Shown: piece after piece, positions 47,890 through 57,150 of the stretch
Position numbering within the stretch: position 1 is the stretch's first letter
How the letters are laid out: each line of letters opens with the position of its first letter
NCBI RefSeq assembly: GCF_014873915.1
Contig: NZ_JADBEJ010000005.1
Span: forward strand, 682,001 to 746,000
Direction of reading: 5' to 3'
DNA length: 64,000 nucleotides
Origin: Amycolatopsis roodepoortensis
GTDB lineage: Bacteria; Actinomycetota; Actinomycetes; Mycobacteriales; Pseudonocardiaceae
Program-made: the position numbers and the translations under genes
Notes under the pieces: model-generated
Seen by the model: only the letters and a program-made list of their open reading frames with translations
The model's database searches: none
Told to the model about the DNA's origin: nothing

Positions 47890-47942
47890 GTCGCGAAAGC
47901 CACTTTCGGGACGTCTGGTGTCCCGAAAGTGGCTTTCGCGAC
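47890..47942. repeat. Nested palindromic repeat, family A copy 2
   Basis: Exact 23-bp inverted arms (left begins GTCGCGAAAGCCACTTTCGG) surround GTCTGGT, the same 7-bp spacer as copy 1 at 16276-16282. The gene-free stretch 47857-48219 is filled by this element, copy 3 and a family B array, and holds nothing else I can see. Confidence 0.92.
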
Positions 47943-47993
47943 ACACCCGGCAAGCGCTGGCATCTCGTTTCACCACCGCGCCCACCGGCCGAC

Positions 47994-48046
47994 GTTGCGA
48001 AAGCCACTTTCGCAACGTTGAAGGTTGCGAAAGTGGCTTTCGCAAC
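47994..48046. repeat. Nested palindromic repeat, family A copy 3 (variant)
   Basis: Exact 23-bp inverted arms (GTTGCGAAAGCCACTTTCGC at the left) surround the 7-bp spacer GTTGAAG. The inner CGAAAG-CCA-CTTTCG core is unchanged relative to copies 1 and 2, while the arm ends changed on both sides together. Confidence 0.92.
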
Positions 48047-48063
48047 GCTTGCGAGAGTCTGGC

Positions 48064-48217
48064 GCGTGACTCGCGTGATCAGAGGCGTAACTCGCGTGTT
48101 TAGAGGCGTAACTCGCGTGATTGAAGGCGTAACTCGATGTGCGGCCTTCAATCACGCGAGTTACGCCTTCGATCACGCGAGTTACGCCTTCAATCACGCG
48201 AGTTCGGCGTTTGGTCA
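48064..48217. repeat. 21-bp-unit palindromic array, family B copy 2
   Basis: Exact 21-bp periodicity: forward units start at about 48063, 48084, 48105 and 48126 (GGCGTAACTCGCGTG...), and reverse units at 48147, 48168 and 48189 (TTCAATCACGCGAGTTACGC...). It lies between the convergent dehydratase and esterase genes and ends 2 bp before the esterase stop. Confidence 0.9.
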
Positions 48218-48219
48218 CC

Positions 48220-49197
48220 TCACAGGCCGAGCCCGCCCGCCAGTACCGGCCAGGAGTTCCGCAGCGCCCGTTGCCAGTACGGCCAGCTGTGCGTCCCGTC
48301 GCCGTAGTAGTCGACGGTCGCCGGAATCCCCTTGGCCTTCAACCGATCCGTGAAGCTCACCGAGGAAGCCAGCGCCTGGGGTTCGAAGATGTCGGACTGC
48401 CCCGGCGGGTCCAGCGGGCCGGTCTTCCCGTTCCCGCAGGAGATGTACAGCGCCGTGCCGCGCAGGCCGTCGACGTTGTCGTACGGGTTGTTCGCCGTCC
48501 AGAGCGGCCGCATTCCCCAGCTGTCGCCCCAGAGTTCGAGGTAGTTGAAGATCCCCGCCCTGGCCAGGATCCCCTGGATGAACAGCGGAGCGCCCTGGTT
48601 GAGGGTGTTCGGCACCCCGCTGTAGGACGCCGCCGCGGCGAACATCCCCTTGTGCTTGTACGAATACGCGAGCGCGCCGTAGCCGCCGATCGACAGGCCG
48701 GCGACCGCCCGGCGCGTACCCGCCCGGTACCCGCGTTCGACGATCTGCCGCACCTCCAGGGTGTGGAAGGTGTCCCAGTCGGGAGTGCTCCTGAGCCCGA
48801 AGTTCCACCACTTCGTGTACATCCCGGCGGGCCCGCCGGTCGGCATGACGACGAGGGCGTCCTTGTCCGCGGTGAACGCCTTCACGTCGGTGAACTGGTC
48901 CCACGACCGGTAGTCGACCGGTTCGCAGCAGCCGTGCAGCAGGAACAACGTCGGCCAGGTCCGCGTGGGCTGCGCGGCCCAGCCCGCCGGGACCAGCAGT
49001 CGGACCATGCCGGTGGTGCCGAGCGCGGGCGAACTGATCTTGAGGTCGACAGTGCGCGCGTCCAGCCAGGTCTCCTCTACGACCTTCGCGCCGTTGTCGG
49101 CGGTGACCGGCGCGGGCGCCGCGCTCGCGGGGACCGGGCTTCCGAGCAGGGTCACCATGGCCAGCGCCAGCAGACCCCACCGCCGGGTTCGCTTCAT
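48220..49197 (-). CDS. Secreted Ag85-like putative esterase
   Basis: This 325-aa protein has a signal peptide at 1-26 (MKRTRRWGLLALAMVTLLGSPVPASAAPAP). It is an alpha/beta hydrolase of the putative-esterase family that includes the mycolyltransferases Ag85: LLVPAGW, FLLHGCCEPVDYRSW, ALVVMPTGGPAGMYTKWWN, nucleophile Ser169 in AGLSIGGYGALAY and His303 in GDGTHSWPYW. GAGGAG precedes the ATG; it starts 13 bp after the carboxyltransferase stop, so it is likely the last gene of the PKS operon. It may transfer or hydrolyse the lipid product outside the membrane. Ag85 has the same fold and role; specificity here is unproven. Confidence 0.88.
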   Translation of the reverse strand: MKRTRRWGLLALAMVTLLGSPVPASAAPAPVTADNGAKVVEETWLDARTVDLKISSPALGTTGMVRLLVPAGWAAQPTRTWPTLFLLHGCCEPVDYRSWDQFTDVKAFTADKDALVVMPTGGPAGMYTKWWNFGLRSTPDWDTFHTLEVRQIVERGYRAGTRRAVAGLSIGGYGALAYSYKHKGMFAAAASYSGVPNTLNQGAPLFIQGILARAGIFNYLELWGDSWGMRPLWTANNPYDNVDGLRGTALYISCGNGKTGPLDPPGQSDIFEPQALASSVSFTDRLKAKGIPATVDYYGDGTHSWPYWQRALRNSWPVLAGGLGL

Positions 49198-49210
49198 CGT
49201 TTCTCCTCGC

Positions 49211-50776
49211 TCACAACGGGATGTTTCCGTGTTTCTTGGCCGGGAGGGTCTGCCGCTTGGTCCGCAACGCGTGCAACGCCCGTGCCACCTGCAGACGGGT
49301 TTGCGACGGCGCGATGACCTGGTCGACGTAGCCGCGTTCGGCCGCCAAGTAGGGATTCGAATGCCGTTCGCGGTACGCGTCGGTGAGCCGTCGTTGTTCG
49401 GCCGAACGCTGTTCCGGGGGCAGCGCGGCCAGTTCGTGCCGGTGCAGCACCCGCACCGCGCCCTCGGCGCCCATCACCGCGATCTCCGCGGTGGGCCAGG
49501 CCAGGTTGACGTCCGCGCCGAGATGTTTCGACCCCATCACCGCGTAACCGCCGCCGTAGGCCTTGCGGATCACCACGGTCACCTTCGGCACCGTCGCTTC
49601 GGCGTAGGCGTAGATCAATTTGGCACCCCGCCGGATGATCCCGTGCCGTTCCTGCGCCTCGCCGGGCAGATACCCGGGGACGTCGGCGAGGGTGAGGATC
49701 GGGATGTCGAAGGCGTCGCAGAACCGCACGAACCGCGCGGCCTTCTCCGAGGCGTCGATGTCGATCACGCCCGCCTGATGACGAGGCTGGTTCGCCACGA
49801 CACCGACCGTGCGGCCCCGGATCCGGCCGAACGCGCAGATCATGTTCGGCGCGAAGCCGCCGTGCACCTCCATGAAGTCGCCGTCGTCGACGAGACGGAC
49901 GATCACCTCGGCCATGTCGTACGCCTGGTTCAGCGCGTCGGGCACCAGCCGGTCGAGTTCGAGGTCGGCGGCGGTGGGTTCGGGCGCGCTCTCGTCGGCG
50001 TATTCCGGGACGGCGTCGAGGTTGTTGGACGGCAGATAGCCGAGCAGGGTCCGCACCCAGTCGATGGCGTCGTGTTCGTCGGTGGCCCGATGGTGGGCGT
50101 TCCCGGACACCTCGCTGTTCACCGAGGCGCCGCCGAGCCGCTGGGCGGTGACGCGTTCGCCGCTGACGGCGTGCACGACGTCCGGCCCGGTGACGAACAT
50201 ATGCGCGGTCTCGTCCACCATCACGGTGAAGTCGGTGATCGCCGGCGAGTAGACCGCCCCGCCCGCGCAGGGACCCATGATCAGCGAGATCTGCGGGATG
50301 ACACCGGACGCCAGCGTGTTGCGCCTGCCGAGTTCGGCGTAGTAGGCGAGCGAGACGACGCCTTCCTGGATGCGCGCGCCGCCGGAGTCGTTGATCCCGA
50401 CCACGGGACAGCCGAGCGTCATCGCCAGGTCCATCACTTTCAGGACCTTCTCGCCGAAGACCTCGCCCATGCTGCCGCCGAACACGGTGAAGTCCTGGGA
50501 GAACACGCAGACCTGCCTGCCGTCGACGGTGCCGTGCCCGGTCACCACGCCATCGCCGTAGGGCCGGCTGGCGTCCATCCCGAATTCGGTGCACCGGTGC
50601 CGGGCGAACTGGTCGAGTTCGACGAAGGAACCCGGGTCCAGCAACTCCTCGACGCGTTCGCGCGCGGTCAGCTTTCCCTTGGCGTGCTGCCGGTCGACGG
50701 CCCGCTTCTCCGCGGTCCGCAGATCCTCCCGGCGGGCGGCGAGGTCGGCGATCCGGAACGCCGTCGTGTCGGTCAT
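49211..50776 (-). CDS. Acyl-CoA carboxylase carboxyltransferase beta subunit (AccD4-like position)
   Basis: This 521-aa protein has two crotonase-type halves. The N-terminal half has FGGSMGEVFGEKVLKVMDLA and NDSGGARIQEGV with the biotin/CoA oxyanion glycines; the C-terminal half has DVPGYLPGEAQERHGIIRRGAKLIYAYAEATVPKVTVVIRKAYGGGY and AWPTAEIAVMGAEGA. It carries CO2 from biotin to an acyl-CoA; the biotin alpha subunit is not in this window. At the position I recall as deciding acetyl versus propionyl in Streptomyces (PccB Asp422), it has Ala412, consistent with a larger acyl group. Its ATG overlaps the PKS stop by 4 bp, as accD4 follows pks13 in mycobacteria. Confidence 0.93.
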   Translation of the reverse strand: MTDTTAFRIADLAARREDLRTAEKRAVDRQHAKGKLTARERVEELLDPGSFVELDQFARHRCTEFGMDASRPYGDGVVTGHGTVDGRQVCVFSQDFTVFGGSMGEVFGEKVLKVMDLAMTLGCPVVGINDSGGARIQEGVVSLAYYAELGRRNTLASGVIPQISLIMGPCAGGAVYSPAITDFTVMVDETAHMFVTGPDVVHAVSGERVTAQRLGGASVNSEVSGNAHHRATDEHDAIDWVRTLLGYLPSNNLDAVPEYADESAPEPTAADLELDRLVPDALNQAYDMAEVIVRLVDDGDFMEVHGGFAPNMICAFGRIRGRTVGVVANQPRHQAGVIDIDASEKAARFVRFCDAFDIPILTLADVPGYLPGEAQERHGIIRRGAKLIYAYAEATVPKVTVVIRKAYGGGYAVMGSKHLGADVNLAWPTAEIAVMGAEGAVRVLHRHELAALPPEQRSAEQRRLTDAYRERHSNPYLAAERGYVDQVIAPSQTRLQVARALHALRTKRQTLPAKKHGNIPL

Positions 50777-53700
50777 GGCCGCGCCGCCTTGGGTGCCCCG
50801 AGCCGGGCCGCGAGGGCCGCGGCGACCCTCTCGACATGCGGCGGGTCGATCATCGACAGGTGATCGCCCGGCACCCGGACGACCTCCAGATCCGGGCAGA
50901 AGGCGTCCCAGCCGAGAGCGTCGTCGGTGCGCAGGTAACGCGGGTCGAGGGAGGTGGTCAGCGGATGCGGCTCCTTCGCGCGCAACAGCAATACCGGCCC
51001 GGCATAGGATTCCGGCTCGTACCGTTCGGCGACCCGGGCGTCCACATAGGACTCGTACTGATGCCGTAGCACGCCGTGCCCCAGCTCGGGAACCCGCGCG
51101 GCCAGGTGGGCGATCACCAGCCGGATCTGTTCCTCGTCGCCGAGCCGGGCGAGCTCTTCACGCGGGATGTCCAGCGAGACGCCGTAGGTTCGCTCGATGT
51201 GCTCCGCGAACCGCTCGAACCGGTCCAGCAGGATCTCCTGAGCCGGTTTCCCCGGCGCGGGCAGCGGCAGGATGCTGTCGATCAGGAACACGAGAGCGAC
51301 CCGCTCCCCGTCCGCGGTCAGCCGCCGCGCGGTCTCGTAGGCGAGGCAGCCCCCGAAGGACCACCCGCCCAGCCGGTACGGGCCCCGCGGCTGGATTTCC
51401 CGGATCAGCTCGAGATAGCACTCGGCCTTGGCCTCGACGGTGTCCTCTTCGTCGATCCGTTCGAGCCCGTAGACGGCTCTGCCCTCGGGCAGCAGGCGGA
51501 CGAGTCCCTCGTAGACGCTCGTCGGACCACCCGCCGGGTGGAACAGGAACACCGGGTCCGTGCCGCCTTCGCGCAACTGCCGGACTGGGCAGCCTCCGCG
51601 TCCTTCGATGTCGTCGCGCAGGAGGTCGGCCATCGCGGCGATCGTCGGTGTGGCGAAGAGCCGTTCGGGAACGGCTCCGAGCTGCCCGGTGAACACGGCC
51701 CGCAGCCGCTCGGCCGCTTCGGCGTCGCCACCGGCGGCGAAGAAGTCTTCGTGGACGCCGGGTTCCGCGCCGCCGAGTTCCGACTGCCAGTGCCGGGCGA
51801 TCCAGCGTTCGGCCGGATCGCGTGGTCCGACGGCCGTCACCGGTGCGGGGGGCCGGGCTTCTCCCGCACCGAACCCCGCCTTATCGGCGAGATGGTCCGC
51901 GATTTCGGCCAGGCCCGCGCCCCGCAACAGCAGCGGGATCGGCAGTTCCAGGCCGAAGTCCCGGTCCACGACTCCCTTGGCACGCAGGGCGGCGAGCGAA
52001 TCGAGGCCGAGCCGGGTGAGCGGTGTCCGCCGGTCGATCTCGTCCGCGTCGAGGCCGAGCATCCCGGCGACGAGCCCGGCGAGGTAGTCGGCCAGCATCT
52101 CGCGGGCGGCCTCCGGGAGGACCGCCCGCAGCGCGTCCAGTCCGTCCCAAGTGGACGGTCCGGCGGCCGGCTCCTCCCCCGGTACCAGGATCTCGAAGAA
52201 CGGCCGTCCGGCCAGCCGGGGAAAGAGGGCGAGGACGGTCCCGGCGTCGACCCTGGCGATCCCGGTCGACACGCGGTCACGGCGAAGCACGGCGTCCATC
52301 GCCGCCAACGCCTCCTCCGTGCCGAGTGGTTCGAGGACGGGGTTACGGCTGCCGACGGCCACACCCGCTTCGCCCCAGGCTCCCCAGCCGATGGTCGCAG
52401 CCGGCAATCCCGCGGCGCGGCGCCACGCGACGAGGGCGTCCACCCACGCGTTCGCGGTGGCGTAGGCGGCTTGTCCCGGTGAGCCGAACAACGCCGCCGC
52501 CGAGGAATACGTCAGCCACCAGTCGAGTTCGTGTCCGGCCGTCGCCTCGTGCATTCGCCACGCCCCAAGCGCTTTCGCGCGCCAGACGGCTTCGACGGCG
52601 TCGTGGTCGAGGGTGACGGCGGCGCCGTCGGACAGCACACCGGCCGCGTGCAGCACGCCACGCAACGGCATGCCGCCGTCGGTCGCGGCCGCGACCAGCG
52701 CTTCGGCCGTTCCGGGCTCGGCGATGTCCCCCGTCACCACGCGGACGTCGGCGCCCTGCTCACGCAGATCCGCCAGAAGCGGCTCGACGGCGGGGCTCGC
52801 ACCGCGCCGTCCGGACAGGACGAGCCTGGTCGCGCCGCGCGCCGCCAGCCAGTCCGCCGCGACCAGGCCGAGGCCGCCGAGACCACCGGTGATCACGTAA
52901 GCGCCGTCGCGCACCACGGTTTCGTGGCGAGGTTCGCCGAGCTTCGGCCGGGCCAGCACCCTCGTGTACCGGACGCCCTCGCGCCAGGCGATCTCGTCGT
53001 CCGGCGCGTCCGCACGGATCTCCGCCACCAGCCTGGCGGGGTTCGGTTCCGTGTCGAAGTCCACCTGGCTCGCGCGCAGTTCGGGGTGTTCGAAGGCGAG
53101 GACGCGGACCAGTCCACGCAGCCAGGCCTGGCCGGGATCGACGGCCGACGCACCCGCGCTGACGAGCCACAACCGCGGCGCGGTCTCGACCAGTTCGGCG
53201 AGGGGAAGCTCGGCGAGCCTCCGTGCCGCGCTCATCGGATCCGGCCCCGAAGTACCGAACCATACGAGGACTCCCGCCACCTCACGAGAACTCAGAGCTT
53301 CCGCGAGCGCCTTCCTGTCCCCAAGCCGAACCGTCACCAGCTCGTCCCCTGCTTCGGTGAGCTGGTCACGCAACGCCGTCAGCCACGGTGCGTCTTCGTG
53401 CAGCACCACCCAGCAGCGTGAGCCCGGTACCGCGGCGGGCAGCGCTGCCTCCCGCCAGACCGTTTCGAACAGCAGGTCCGCCAGGGGCACCGGCAGCGCC
53501 GAACGCTGGAACCGGCGGCAGTAGACCTCACGGAACTCGACCAGGACGACGCCGTCCGCGTCGACCAGCTGGACACCGCCGACCAGGCCGTCGCCCGCCG
53601 GATCAACCGAATCGAGGACAGCGTCGACCCGGACACCGCGGCGCGGATCACCGGCGAGGACGACCTCGCCCAAGGTCAGCGGCAGGAACACGCCGTCGGC

Positions 53701-56700
53701 TTCGCGGAGCGCGTCCCCGGCCACGGCGGCGAGCGCGTGCAGGCAAGCGTCGGCGATCACCGGGTGCAGGACATAGGCCGGCTCGTCGGCGGGCAGGGTG
53801 ATCGACGCCGAGGCCCGGCCCGGCGCGGCCAAGACGTCGCGCAGCCCACGGAATGCGGGACCGTAGCTCTGCCCCGCGCCGGCCAGCACCTGGTAGAGGT
53901 CGACCGACCGGGCGTCGTCACCGACCGGGCCGAATGGCACCACCGCGGTGTTCCCCTCACGGACGCGGGCGGTGGCGTGCCGCACCCAGCCGCCGTCCGC
54001 GGACCGCGCGTACACGTCCACGCTTCCAGCGCTCAGGCTGGTCGTCACCTCGGTGTGCGCGGCGAGCGGGAGGACACGGTGCAGTTCGAGACCGCCGATG
54101 CGCAGCAGCCCGGGACGCAGCACCGTCTTCGCCGCCGAAAGCGCGAGTTCCAGGAATCCGGCGGCGGGGAACAACGGGACACCCATCGCCGCGTGATCGG
54201 CCAGCCACGGCAGTACCTCGATCCCGACGTCCGCGCGCCACAGGTGTCCACCGCCGGTCGGCTGTTCGATGTGGACACCCAGCAACGGATGTTCACCGGC
54301 CGTCCGGGTCGCCGGACGCCGCGGCCAGAACCGCCGATGCCGCCAGCGCGGGCCGGGCAGGTCGACCGGAAGCGGACGGGGACCGCCGTCGTCGAGCACG
54401 ACGGGCAGCCCGAGGGTGTGGAGCCGGGCGAGCGTGGTCAGGAACGCCACTGCCTCGTCGCTCTTACGGCTCGCCGTCGGAAGCGCGAGCGCGCCGGTGC
54501 TCTGCTCGATCGCGGCCAGTGCCACCGGATGCGGCGAGATCTCGACGAACACGCCGTACCCGTCGGCGGTCGCCGCCGCCAGTGCCTGGCTGAAACGCAC
54601 AGGACGGCGCAGATTCGCCGCCCAGTACTCGACGTCGAACACCACCGACCTTTGTGGATCGTCGAGAACGCTGCTGTAGCAGGGAATCTCCACCGGCCGC
54701 GGGGAAAGGCCGCCGAGATCGGCGCGGAACCGGCCGAGAACGGCGTCGACGGCTTCCGAATGGCCCGCACCCCCGACCGGCAGCCGCTTCGCCAGCCTGC
54801 CGAGGCCCTCGACGTGCGACACGAGCGCCTCGACCTGGCCGGCGCCGCCGCTGACGGTGCACTGGACCGGCGAGGCGTAGACCGCGACGGTGATCCCGGG
54901 GAAGTCCGCTTCCAGGTCGGCGAGCTCGGCCGGGGACAGCTCGACCACGGCCATCGCGCCGTCGCCGGAAGCGTCGACCTCGGCCAGCAGCCGGGCGCGG
55001 GTGGCCATCACGCGCAGGCCGTCGGCGACGTCCAGCGCCCCCGCGACGACGGCGGCCGCGACCTCGCCCATCGAATGCCCGAGCACCGCGGCCGGGACGA
55101 CGCCGTGCGCGCGCCAGAGCCCGGCGAGAGCCAGCTGCATGCCGAACAACGCGAGCTGTGTCGCCGCGAGATCCGGCAGATCGCGCGTGCCGGAGAACAC
55201 CTCGCTCAGCGTGAAGCCCGCTTCGGCGCGGAACACCGGATCGAGCGCTTCGACCTCGGCCCGGAACGCGGGCTCGGTGCGGAGCAGGACGCGACCCATC
55301 CCGGGCCACTGGGAGCCGTAGCCGGAGAACACGAACACGACGTCGGAGACGGATTTGGCTTCGCCGAGGACGGCGGCGCCACCAGCACGTCCGGCGGCCA
55401 GTTCCCGCAACGCGGCGGCCCCCTGGTCGCGTTCCTCCGCGACGACCGCGCCACGGATGGGCAAGTGGTCGCGGCTCCGGGCCAGTGTCGCGGCGACCGC
55501 GTCCAGCGGGACCGACCGGTGGGCGGGATCTTCGAGCCAGTCCGCCAGATCGGCGGCCCGCGCCCGGAGCACCTCGGCCGACCGCGTGGACAGCGCGAAG
55601 ATCCGCGGGCGCCGGGTCTCCGTCCCGCGAGCCGCGAACGACGCGGCGGGCCATTCTTCGAGGACCACGTGGGCGTTGGTGCCACCGAAGCCGAACGCGG
55701 AGACCCCGGCGCGCACGACGTCGGAGTACCGCGGCCAGTCCGTCCCGGTGTCCACCACCCGGAGGCCGAGACCGGCGAAATCGACGTGCGGGCTGGGTTC
55801 GTGATGATGCGGGGTCGGCGGCAGCCGCCGGTGGACCATCGCGAGGACGACCTTGATCAGCCCGGCCATCCCGGCCGCGCCCTCCAGGTGGCCCAGGTTC
55901 CCCTTCACGGAGCCGATCAGGAGCGGGCGGGCGGGTTCGCGTCCGGCCCCGAGCACCTCACCGAGCGCGCCCGCCTCGATCGGGTCCCCCACCGCCGTCC
56001 CGGTCCCGTGCGCCTCCACGTAGTCCACAGTGGACGGTTCGACGCCCGCCGCCGCGTACGCGTCCCGCAACAGGTCCGCCTGCGCGCCGGGACTGGGCGC
56101 GACGAGACCGTTGGACCGGCCGTCGGAGTTGACCGCGCTGCCGCGGATCACCGCGAGCACTCGGTCCCCCGCACGGCGGGCGGCCTTCAGCGGTCTGAGC
56201 ACGATCACGCCGCAGCCCTCGCCGCGGGCGATGCCGTCGGCGGCGGCGTCGAACGGTTTGCAGTACCCGTCCGGGGCCAGCACCCCGGCCCGCTGGAAGG
56301 AGGCGGTGACCGCGGGTGAGAGCAGCAGGTTCACCCCGGCGGCGAGCGCCGTCCCGCATTCGCCGCGACGCAGGCTCTGCACCGCTTGATGCACCGCGAC
56401 CAGCGAGGACGAGCACGCGGTGTCGACGGTGAGGCTGGGTCCGCGCAGGTCGAACAGGTACGACAGCCGGTTGGCGGCGATACTCGTCGCGGCACCGGTG
56501 GCGGACCAGACGTCGACGGCGGCGGGATCGGCCATCGTCAGGTGGCCGTACTCGCCTGCCGAAAGGCCGACGAACACCCCGGTCCGGCTTCCCCGCAGCG
56601 TGGACGGCGGGATCCCGGCGTGCTCCAGCGCCGCCCAGGTCACTTCGAGCAGCATCCGCTGCTGGGGATCCATCGCTTCGGCCTCGCCCGGCGTGATGCC

Positions 56701-57150
56701 GAAGAACTCGGCGTCGAAACCGGCGACGTCGCCGAGGAATCCGCCACGCGCGGAGGTCTCCCAGCGATCCTCCGGAACCTCGCGGATGCCGTCGCGTCCG
56801 GCGTCCAGGAGCCGCCAGTAGCTCTCCGGCGAGTCCGCGCCGCCGGGCAGGCGACAGCCGACACCGACGATCGCGATCGGTTCCTCCTCGCGGCCTTCGC
56901 CGCTCACGGTCGTAGGTTCCTCCACTGTGGACAGACGGTCGGCGAGGGCGGAGATCGTCGGGTACTGCCACACCAGGGTCGGCGGCAACGGACGACCGAG
57001 GTACCGGCCCAGCTCCGCCGCCAGTTCCATCGATTCCCGCGAGGAAAGCCCGCTCTCGTGCAGCGGCCGGTCCGGATCGACGTGGTCCGCGGGCGAGCCG
57101 GTCCGCTCCGCCACGCGCGCGATGAGCCAGGCACGGATCTCCGCGGTCAC
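50773..57150 (-). CDS. Pks13-like polyketide synthase: ACP-KS-AT-DH-KR-ACP-(ACP*)-TE
   Basis: This protein of 2125 aa starts at GTG, whose GTGA overlaps the FAAL stop; a start 16 codons earlier is possible. Domains: loading carrier (about 1-75; Ser in ESGLSSRESMEL), KS (90-515; Cys246 in DTACSSS, H in EAHGTGT and GNLGHLEG), AT (615-920; Ser693 in GHSMGE, unusual GAGHS with His797), DH (955-1235; H986-x3-G-x4-P, second motif DACLH with Asp1134), KR (1370-1600; TGGLGGLG, Tyr1563, final Asp of the LDD-type motif kept as LSD, so B-type), carrier (Ser1718 in LGLDSLAAL), a second carrier-like domain with Ala1810 in place of Ser, and TE (Ser1931 in GWSFGG, His2097 in GDHLS). It should condense a FAAL-loaded acyl chain with a carboxylated acyl extender, reduce and dehydrate it, and release or transfer it by TE. 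Confidence 0.93.
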   Translation of the reverse strand: MTAEIRAWLIARVAERTGSPADHVDPDRPLHESGLSSRESMELAAELGRYLGRPLPPTLVWQYPTISALADRLSTVEEPTTVSGEGREEEPIAIVGVGCRLPGGADSPESYWRLLDAGRDGIREVPEDRWETSARGGFLGDVAGFDAEFFGITPGEAEAMDPQQRMLLEVTWAALEHAGIPPSTLRGSRTGVFVGLSAGEYGHLTMADPAAVDVWSATGAATSIAANRLSYLFDLRGPSLTVDTACSSSLVAVHQAVQSLRRGECGTALAAGVNLLLSPAVTASFQRAGVLAPDGYCKPFDAAADGIARGEGCGVIVLRPLKAARRAGDRVLAVIRGSAVNSDGRSNGLVAPSPGAQADLLRDAYAAAGVEPSTVDYVEAHGTGTAVGDPIEAGALGEVLGAGREPARPLLIGSVKGNLGHLEGAAGMAGLIKVVLAMVHRRLPPTPHHHEPSPHVDFAGLGLRVVDTGTDWPRYSDVVRAGVSAFGFGGTNAHVVLEEWPAASFAARGTETRRPRIFALSTRSAEVLRARAADLADWLEDPAHRSVPLDAVAATLARSRDHLPIRGAVVAEERDQGAAALRELAAGRAGGAAVLGEAKSVSDVVFVFSGYGSQWPGMGRVLLRTEPAFRAEVEALDPVFRAEAGFTLSEVFSGTRDLPDLAATQLALFGMQLALAGLWRAHGVVPAAVLGHSMGEVAAAVVAGALDVADGLRVMATRARLLAEVDASGDGAMAVVELSPAELADLEADFPGITVAVYASPVQCTVSGGAGQVEALVSHVEGLGRLAKRLPVGGAGHSEAVDAVLGRFRADLGGLSPRPVEIPCYSSVLDDPQRSVVFDVEYWAANLRRPVRFSQALAAATADGYGVFVEISPHPVALAAIEQSTGALALPTASRKSDEAVAFLTTLARLHTLGLPVVLDDGGPRPLPVDLPGPRWRHRRFWPRRPATRTAGEHPLLGVHIEQPTGGGHLWRADVGIEVLPWLADHAAMGVPLFPAAGFLELALSAAKTVLRPGLLRIGGLELHRVLPLAAHTEVTTSLSAGSVDVYARSADGGWVRHATARVREGNTAVVPFGPVGDDARSVDLYQVLAGAGQSYGPAFRGLRDVLAAPGRASASITLPADEPAYVLHPVIADACLHALAAVAGDALREADGVFLPLTLGEVVLAGDPRRGVRVDAVLDSVDPAGDGLVGGVQLVDADGVVLVEFREVYCRRFQRSALPVPLADLLFETVWREAALPAAVPGSRCWVVLHEDAPWLTALRDQLTEAGDELVTVRLGDRKALAEALSSREVAGVLVWFGTSGPDPMSAARRLAELPLAELVETAPRLWLVSAGASAVDPGQAWLRGLVRVLAFEHPELRASQVDFDTEPNPARLVAEIRADAPDDEIAWREGVRYTRVLARPKLGEPRHETVVRDGAYVITGGLGGLGLVAADWLAARGATRLVLSGRRGASPAVEPLLADLREQGADVRVVTGDIAEPGTAEALVAAATDGGMPLRGVLHAAGVLSDGAAVTLDHDAVEAVWRAKALGAWRMHEATAGHELDWWLTYSSAAALFGSPGQAAYATANAWVDALVAWRRAAGLPAATIGWGAWGEAGVAVGSRNPVLEPLGTEEALAAMDAVLRRDRVSTGIARVDAGTVLALFPRLAGRPFFEILVPGEEPAAGPSTWDGLDALRAVLPEAAREMLADYLAGLVAGMLGLDADEIDRRTPLTRLGLDSLAALRAKGVVDRDFGLELPIPLLLRGAGLAEIADHLADKAGFGAGEARPPAPVTAVGPRDPAERWIARHWQSELGGAEPGVHEDFFAAGGDAEAAERLRAVFTGQLGAVPERLFATPTIAAMADLLRDDIEGRGGCPVRQLREGGTDPVFLFHPAGGPTSVYEGLVRLLPEGRAVYGLERIDEEDTVEAKAECYLELIREIQPRGPYRLGGWSFGGCLAYETARRLTADGERVALVFLIDSILPLPAPGKPAQEILLDRFERFAEHIERTYGVSLDIPREELARLGDEEQIRLVIAHLAARVPELGHGVLRHQYESYVDARVAERYEPESYAGPVLLLRAKEPHPLTTSLDPRYLRTDDALGWDAFCPDLEVVRVPGDHLSMIDPPHVERVAAALAARLGAPKAARP

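Noticed and set aside
47890..48217. Possible CRISPR array
   Set aside because: The repeated units are palindromes and head-to-head 21-bp units without variable spacers; no cas genes are nearby.
53737..56319. 860-codon plus-strand frame opposite the PKS
   Set aside because: Antisense to well-conserved KS, AT and DH domains; Arg/Gly/Pro-rich with no recognisable motif.
50773..57150. Ordinary antibiotic modular PKS
   Set aside because: There is a single module with its own FAAL, carboxyltransferase and esterase, no tailoring enzymes or resistance genes, and a mycobacterial-type gene order; a lipid pathway fits better.
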